Shown here in pieces: positions 48,701 to 57,700 of a DNA stretch of 64,000 nucleotides (positions within the stretch are counted from its first letter, which is position 1; every line of letters begins with the position of its first letter). Position numbers and translations under genes: made by a program. The notes under the pieces were generated by a model. That model was given only the letters and a program-made list of their open reading frames with translations, was not told where the DNA came from and made no database searches. This DNA is from Aricia agestis (lineage: Eukaryota; Arthropoda; Insecta; Lepidoptera; Lycaenidae): NCBI RefSeq assembly GCF_905147365.1, contig NC_056428.1:33027001-33091000 (forward strand). Direction: 5' to 3'.

Positions 48701-51700
48701 CAATCATGCTTGTGTAAGTGTATACGTACACATATTTTTCACACAGATGAAAACCAATTTCGGTTTCGTTTGACATCTCGAGACTGTTGCTCTATTCCGC
48801 TAGGTATATTAACTTTATGTTTAAATCACTCATTGACAGCCTTTGTGACGTTTGTGAGACGCGGTCAATGGCTTGCAACGCTGAAACATCAATTGTAATG
48901 TATCCGTCTTGCTCTTGCATAAATCCATCATAGAAAGGCAAGATATGCGAGGTTTTGACTAGGAGTAGTAGGTGCCTCTGTTATGTGACACAAACTACAA
49001 AAACATTTGTAGCATTGAAGTTGATTTAGATTTGAGACCAAAAATTTGCAACGTCAAATGAAGAGAATCAATTTAGCAGGACCCTAGACGAGCAATTAAC
49101 GGCCGTTCCCAATATTTGATCTATCTCTGGTTTCTCCCTACTATAGTTTGTGCGTTTTAAGATGATATGGGTGACAGTTTTCATATTCCTTGCTACGGGT
49201 TTTTTTTACAAGAAAACAAAAAAATCAAAATGTAATAAATTATATTCCATTTACAAAAACAAATGTTTCCTATAATTAAAAATGAATAAAAACGAAAAGT
49301 TGCTAAATGGTTGGCATTTAGCAACTTTTTTTATTAATATAAAATTATAAATATTAACTGTAAAAATTATTGTTACGAAAACATTTCAAAAATGTCATAT
49401 GCATGAAACGGAACTTATGTCAATAGAGATTGACTCTGCTGAATCGAAATCAAATCGATAAAAAAGGGCGGCCATCTTAAATCGCCGGCACCACTGAAAT
49501 GTCAGTACGAAATCGATAATTTCGATTGCAATTCCTTTACGAAGTGATTCGATATTTTTAAATTATCGATTAATTTTTGTTAGGTAACTTACCTAGTATT
49601 GCCAATTATAATGTGTCACGCATATCATCATAAAACGCACAAACTATAGAGATAGGAATAGCTCACATTAGACATTAGAGACATCTAATGTCAATTGTGA
49701 GCTATTCCTATCTCTAGTAGGGCAAAACCAGAGATATATCAAATATTAGGAACGGCCGTTAATGAGCAATATCGCGATTGCGTTATATTATTGACCGTCT
49801 AGGGTTGATATTGAACATCGCGCGCCTTAAATCTAATTATTGTCAAATAAACTCTTCAATAAAATTAAAGCGCGATATTACACAATGAAATTGATCGTCT
49901 AGGGGCCGGCTTAAATGTAGATTTAAATATGAATTTAGGTAATGAATTGCTTACTTAAGAGCCCATATGACCCTAACTTGACTACATACTTTAACCTAGA
50001 TCTCAAAATCTGTAAGGTCTAGAAAACTGATTTTTTGACACAAGTAACTTCAGTTCATAAAGATTAAATGCTCAAGACGAAAATACGATTACTCAAAAAA
50101 TGCTCGATAGTTTCTTTTTTACAAAAAACCTTGTTTTAGACACATTTTTGCTTGGATCTTCGAAGTTTGCTGTCCTTTCTTTAATATTTTTTAATATCTA
50201 AAAAGGTATTGATAAAACCTAAATTTGCTCAAAACACTTTTTTCATAATCATTATAGTTCGTCTTTTATTCAAGTAAAACTAACTCGGCGATGATTCCGC
50301 GCCGTCCTTTTTCACCTGGCATATGAAAGACGGGCGTGAGTGTGAAGAGAGAAGGACGATGTTTGATTTTTAGAGTCAGGTGAGCTCTTAAACAATCTAG
50401 GTACCTTCTGCGTAGACTTGCCTAAGAATTACTGTGTAGACTCGCCTGAATTAATTACTATTATTTAAGTTACAAGTTTATCTTATGTTAACCTTTAACG
50501 CTAAAGTATGTAGATAGTGTAATCCAACTCTACAGTAATTGACTGTTAAAGCACTAAGCAGTAGAGAGCAATCCTTATGGCCTGTATCACCACTTCCTGC
50601 TAAGTGCCGGATAGGCTACGTACATCAGGAAGTGGTGATACAGCAGCCCTTAATCTCGCTAGCATCCCAGGTAGAACCTCAGCTTTAGTCTCTCAAATTG
50701 ACGCTATAATATAATAAAAATAGTTCAACTTAATGTCTGGAAGAAACTGAGAGTTAGTCGCTGGCAAAAGGATCTGACTGGTACTCAAAATAACTAGTCA
50801 CTTACTTGAATATCTTTACAAATCTCATAAATATAGATAATCTTACCACGACTGAATGCACAGCGCCGATCCTCGCGCAGGCCAGCATACACACAATGGT
50901 CTCCATAACCATCGGCATATAGATAGAGACCTTATCTCCCTTACGAATGCCATTCTCCCGGAGCGCATTAGCAAATTGGCACACCAGTGACAATAGCTTT
51001 TTGTACGTTATCCGACTGTAGTCGTCTGGGTGATTGCCTTCCCTGGTAACAAGAGAATATCATTAAAGACGTATCATAAAGATGTGATATTATATTAAAC
51101 TAGTGATCCGCCCGGGCTTCGCACGGGTATAAAACATATTATAGCCTATGTAACTCACTGAAGAAATTATTAAAATAGGTTCATTAGTTTTTAATTATAA
51201 GTATTCATTACTACCCGTGGCCCGCATAGGCCGGTAAGTACCGCTGCAAAAGCTACTTCCCGCAATTTTTAAATCTGTAATGTCTTCGAAAATATTCATT
51301 TAAATCATAATATGCTGTAAATTGATTGATGACGCCCGCGACTCTGTTGCGCCAAAATTCGTTTATCGCGCGGGAACCGTACATTTTTCCGGGATAAAAA
51401 GTATCCTATGTCCTTTCCCGTGACTCAAAGTATCCCCATACCAAATTTCAGCAAAATCGGTTCAGCGATTTAGGCGTGAAGAGGTAACAGACAGACAGAC
51501 AGACACACTTTCGCATTTATAATATTAGTATTTCAGCAAAATAGGTTCAGCGATTTAGGCGTGAAGAGGTAACAGACAGATAGACAGACACACTTTCGCA
51601 TTTATAATATTAGTATTTCAGCCATGGGCGTACCGAGGGGCGGGCAGGAGGGGGGTGCAGCTGACAGACCTTTTTTGCAATGTAAGCGAAAAAAATCACG

Positions 51701-54700
51701 ACGTAGTCGTCTCTTACTCGTCATAAATTTGCTCTTTTTTATGATTTAAGTATGTGAACCGCATATGAATATTTTCATGCTTGTAAAGGAGTCATATTAT
51801 GTAAGTCGAGAAGCATTGGACGAATCTCTGTTCTGCGACCAAGCCTAGAACCAATATATAGTAAGTACTTAACAATTTGTTATGAGAAATGTGATGACGA
51901 ATGACGATGATGATGACAATTACATAATATATCTACTGTCATTGAGATAGGACAATAGTTTGACTCGTAATCACATAATATAGTATATAGTATGTCATCT
52001 TATCACTTATCTCAATGTATGAACATGAAACTGTTACAGTGTTTGTTTCTATTATTTTACCGAGATAAAATTTCCTACTGCATTATGCATAATTATTATT
52101 TTTATAATGAAAATGGTTTATTATTATTGATTATTATAATGCCACCTGCTACGTAGCGGGTTTCTAGTAATATTTTTATAGTATTCAATATTTATTAGTT
52201 AGGTACTACACGACGCTTGCAACTCCGTCGCGCCAAAATTCATTAATTACGCAGGGACCGTACATTTTTCCGGGATAAAAAGTATCCTATGTTTTTTACC
52301 GGGACTCAATATATCTCCATATCGAATTTCAGCAAAATCGGTTTAGCGGTTTGGGCGTGAAAAGGTAACAGACAGACAGACACACTTTCGCATACATAAT
52401 GTTACGTGCAAGGGTTCGAGGATGGGTCACTGGTGTGGCTGCATAACCCAACTCGCCGAAAAGGCAAATCTCCAAAGTTGCAGACCAAGTGGGACGGCCC
52501 ATACAAAGTGGTTACCCGATTGAATGATGTGACTTACAGGATTCAAAAGCAACCAAGAGGGACATTCAAAGTAGTACACATAGACCGTCTGGCGCGTTAC
52601 CATGGCAGTAACAATGATGCTCGGGACGAACATCTCTAAGAGGGGAGTAGTGTTACGGTACATGGTATACGGACACGTGGTGTCATCTAGCGACAAACCA
52701 GCGAAACTTACCGAGGGAGCACAGGCAACATAAATCCCCTACTCAATACTAGATGGCATGAGATGCGCAAGTACATACTCGAACCTTCTAGAAAAGTCCA
52801 ACATTTTGTTTACGTGTTTACCGGTTTATTTTGTTTACGTGTTTAGTTGTTTACTTTTATTGTGGTACATGCTCGAGCCTCCTAGAAAGTTCCCACGGTT
52901 GTTTACTTGTTTACGTGAATCGGAAACTTTCTGGAATTCGTCTCGCCATATAAAAAGCCGCAGGCAGGCCCGGCAATTCAGTTCGGTTCGAGCGATCATC
53001 AAGGCGATTTCGGAGTGACAACAAGTGATCAATAGTGAGTGAACCAGTGAAACCTTCGACTTGGCTACGACCTAGGACAGTATATTTAGATAGTGCTTAG
53101 TGATTGGACCTAGTGATCAGTGTTTGGACTTAGTGCTAAGTGTTGTGACCTAGTGTGTGCTTGTGTGACCTAGACTTAGTGAATAAAGTCTTCAAGAGAG
53201 TCAGCAAGTCTTACTCTCCAAATCCTCGAACCCTAGCACGTAACAATAATATTAGCAATTTAGCAAGGATAATACTCGTATAATGTATAAAAATTTTACT
53301 AATTAATTAACAAAAACAAAAAGACAATAACGTTTAAAACCACCTCTCCACGTTAGCCCATATAATATTATGGGCTATCAGAATTCAGACGCGATTACAA
53401 ACGTGTACCTAGAGTAGGGTTGCCATCCGTCTGGATTTCCCCGGATTTGTCCTAGTTTGAAGGGCGTCCGGGGACCGTCCGGCCGGGTTTTTGAAAACAT
53501 TTCCATTTATAAGAAAAATAAGAAACGCTCTCAAATTTCTTCATACATTTTCGCCCGATCAAGAACGCGGCGAGCGTCGTAACCGCCACTGTGCGTGGGC
53601 AACACTGAAAATGTTTAGAACTGGCCAGTTAGAAACATTGCTAATGAATTCTTTTTTAAATTTAAATTTTAGAACTCTTTGGTAACCTAATGTAGTATAT
53701 TACATTCATTTGTCACACTGAGGTAGTAAGTACTACGTACTAGAGCAGCTATTGCGAACAAAAAACATGTCGCACTTGAGGTATGAGCGGGGTGGGAGGC
53801 GGGGCGGTGATTGATATAGATCAGTACCGCAGAAGTGACACAGTTTTGTGCCTACACTCGAATGAATGCAGAATCTATTTGAGTAAGTGGATAAAATAAA
53901 AATAAAAATTCACTTTTTTATAAAATTTATAATTAATATGGATCCATAGTCCACTATAGCTAATTACCTTATTTAAATTACTTAAATATTTTCAAATATG
54001 TACCATAATAAAATTATTATAATGTACGCATGTATAATGTACGTAATATTTTAAATACATATTACCAAAATACAAACTCATCTACGTGAGTAAGTACGTC
54101 ATTCCACAGCTTCATTCATCGTCGTCTTATCATAGATTTCTGATTCTGCCTACATTACAATCTGAATCTACTACTCTATGACAATGCAAAATGGCGCGCG
54201 TCTTCGCCTAGTAATTGAATGTTCGTATTTTAATTTAAATAATTAAATAAGAATGCTAATACCGATGAAATGTTATTGCGTTGCATTTGGAAGTGTTACT
54301 GGAATCATTTTTGCAGTATCTTAATTCTTAACCCACAACTAGGCATTTTTGCGACTTTTTTTGGTTTCGTTTTTGATTGTGGTACGTCTGGCGCGCAGAA
54401 GAGCTCGCGGGCGACTAAGTGCACTGCTGCTATATAGATTATGTTGAATGTGACCAAGCATTGCGGTGCGTTGTCGAGTCTAGTACGTAGTACATACTAT
54501 GTCAGTGATTTGTCATTTGTTTTTTGTAAATTGGCGGTGAATATAAAACTCGAGTTACACGTGAAAATGAAGCTAACGCGAGAAAATGTTCGGTCAATGA
54601 TTTATTATGACTTTCGTTGTGGACTCAACAACAAAGCTATGATAGGCTGCAATTAGCATTTCTTAATAAAGCCCCATCTCGTGCCACTATTTACAATTGG

Positions 54701-57700
54701 TTTAAAGAGTTTAAGCGTGGACGTAGAAATCTCAGTGATGATCCGCGTGAGGGACGTCCTTTAACAGCGACTACTGAAAATAACATCAGTGCTGTGTCAG
54801 TGCTGTGCGACGCATGAAAGAGGAAGATATACCTACCAGGACATACGGGCAAGCCTAGGCATTGGTATGAGACAACATTTAGGCGTCAGTAAGCTTTGTA
54901 CCACATAGATTCCCCATACTTTAACTGACGACCAGAAACGCCTTCGCATAGACTGGTATCGCCAAATGTTTGATAAGTTCAACGGTGGTGACTCAAATGC
55001 TGTATTTGACATCGTCACAGGTAATGAAAGCTGGATATATATTGCTACAAACCCGAAACCAAAAGACAATCAGCTCAGTGGGTGTTTCTTTCGAGGATCA
55101 GCCAACTAAGGTAAAGAAAGGAATAGTTAAGGAAAAAAGATGATTGCCTCATTCTTCGGTCAGAAAGGTCATTTCGCGACAGTTGTGCTAGAAGATGAAA
55201 GGACAGTTTACTGCAGACTGGTATGTCAATCGTTGTTTGTCTGTTATTATGCCCCCATTATTGAAATAAGTATTAATAATTATAATATGTGAATATTCAA
55301 TATTGTGATTTGTGATACGTGAATCGAACAATGATATTCTATGTTACTGTATTTTAGAAACTCATTGGAATCGAAGGTGTACAATTCGATTATGGCGAAA
55401 AAAATTTTTTTCTTGAACTGTTAATAGTCTATGGTCTTAACTCTTAAACTTAAGAGACTATAAAACGTAGAGCTAAGGTAAGGTCATCAATAATAGAGTC
55501 TGGCTAGCGAAAGATGATACTGGAAAAAGGCGGTAAATTAAAAAAATCTACGTATGGCAACCTTGTCTATAGTCGGAATTATAGTTTTGATACTTGATTA
55601 TTAATGACAATAATATTATATTTTAGTTTTGATAACTCATTTCAAGAATAAGTTTATTGTTGTTGTTTACTTAAATTTTATTTTGCAATACCTACATTTC
55701 ATTGTGTTTTGTTTTTGACGAAAACTCTTGCATGTTTTTGTCGGAGTATTAAAACGTCTTCTTTAATACTTACCGTACATCATGAAATATATTACAAAAT
55801 ATAATTTAACCAAACAATTATCTTCATTTTCTTAAGCTAAATTGTCACTACTGTTTCTAAGTTTAAATATCATTTAATTTAAATCTTAAATAATTTCCTA
55901 TATTATATTATTACTCGCAAGCATCATAGATTGTATTAATTATACTCAAATATGTTTATTTAATACATACTTGTACATGCCTGAAACCAATAACCCTCCC
56001 TTGCAAGGTGATTAAAAACAAAGGATTAAGGGGAGATGAAAAAACAACACAGAAAATCAAAGGTTGCGGAATTTTTTTTCGCATTTTATATAAACATTCG
56101 AAAGGTTTTTTTATACAGTTTATTTACAATTGTTGTCATTTTGTTCGACAACTTTTTGCCATCTTGTTGGTCGGGAAACGATCCCATTGCTATAAAAATT
56201 TTGGGGCTTCTGATGAAAAAACTGCGACAAGTGGTTTTGGCAGTCCTCTTGTGATGTCTGCCTGACACTGCCTAAGGAATCCTGCAGCGATTTAAACAGG
56301 TGGAAATCTGAAGGTGCAAGGTCAGGACTATACGGTGGATACATTAACACCTCCCAGCCAAACTCCCGTAACCATACGCCTTTATTTATGTGGCCTTCCT
56401 TTTTTATTCCTTTTTAGGGTACAAACACTGATATCTGAAAATATGTTCATAAATAAAATAATCATTCAATAACAAGGTTGCTTTCAGGTATTTTTTTTTG
56501 TAACGTTAGGGTCTTACCGGTCCTCAGGAACTACTTGAATTGTAGGAATGAAATAAAGTACAAAATTTGTGTCTCTTAATGATCAATCTAGTCAACTGGG
56601 TAGCAAGTTTACAAACGTAATTAATTTAAATAAAATAATTTCGTTTTCAGGGAGTCAAAAAATGACTATTTTAAAAATTGATTTTCTCAAAAAATAAGTA
56701 AAATGCGCACACGGGAGTTCTACTCTTGCGTTTGAAATATAAGACGCCATCGATTCATTGCATTAATTTAGTCATGTCCGATTTTGGGGATTTCTAAAAC
56801 ATTGTGCGGTCTAAGAAGAAATCTCACCAGGGAACTGATTTTGTCTTTAAACACTCTTCTTGGAACATAATATCTCATAATTTATTTATGCTTGATATTT
56901 TAACTTGCATAACTGAATCCTTTGCATCATTCATGTTACCCGCAAAACAATAAATTCAATTAAATGATAGATTTTAATTAATTGTAATTGAAAGTATCAA
57001 AATCTTTTACCTGTACTTACCAATGCACTGGGATATTTCATGTAAACAATCTTGTTTTTGTTTAAAAATTGCATCCTTTTCACTTCTTTTTTGTTCGTAT
57101 TTACTAATCATAGCTAAAAGCAGTTTTCGCAAATCTCTTTTCAAAGTTTTCGTCACGTTTAAATTAGAAAATCACAGAAATATTTTTCACTTTGACACAT
57201 AAACAACAGATGCTATAGGTGACACTGACGTTAATGACAGTGTTACCATAATCAGTTTTGGAATAAAAAGCCAGTCTCATCTTTCGCTAGCCAGACAGAT
57301 AGGATATATTACTGCAATATTTTCACGCTAGGGGCAGCACCAGCTTAGATAGTAAACAAAAAGTTTTGTTCGACGTTTGACAACGTTTCTGTCAATATTC
57401 TGTTACGACGTGTGCAACATGTCGGATTTTGTTCGGATAATTTACGCCCTCTGCTCCGACCTTTGCTTAATATTCCCTATTGTCAGGTAAATAGAATAAC
57501 AAATTAGAAAATTATTGAATAATTCAGTTATTATGCTGACCCACACGTGTTTTGCAAAGTTAGATATTTCTCGGCTTACATAATTAATTTTTAATAGCAT
57601 ATTTCCGTAAATTACTAACAACAATAATAAATTATAACTGTAATATACATAGGAAGAAATAACATAACGTATATAGTAGGTACTAAGAGCATAGAATAGT

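Larger units (their letters stand above)
52400..53245 (+). mobile_element. Rearranged Gypsy-type LTR retroelement fragment, 4-bp target duplication
   Basis: ATAA flanks both ends (52396-52399 and 53246-53249). From left to right: about 24 bases that are the inverted copy of the LTR's own 3' end (52400-52423), the end of the integrase frame, a polypurine tract, and a complete 3' LTR. Gag, protease, reverse transcriptase and the 5' LTR are absent. Confidence 0.85.

Noticed and set aside
53405..53690. Open frame after a GGGTTGCCATCCGTCTGG sequence
   Set aside because: The leading sequence looks like a degraded repeat end and the 64-codon frame has no recognisable motif.
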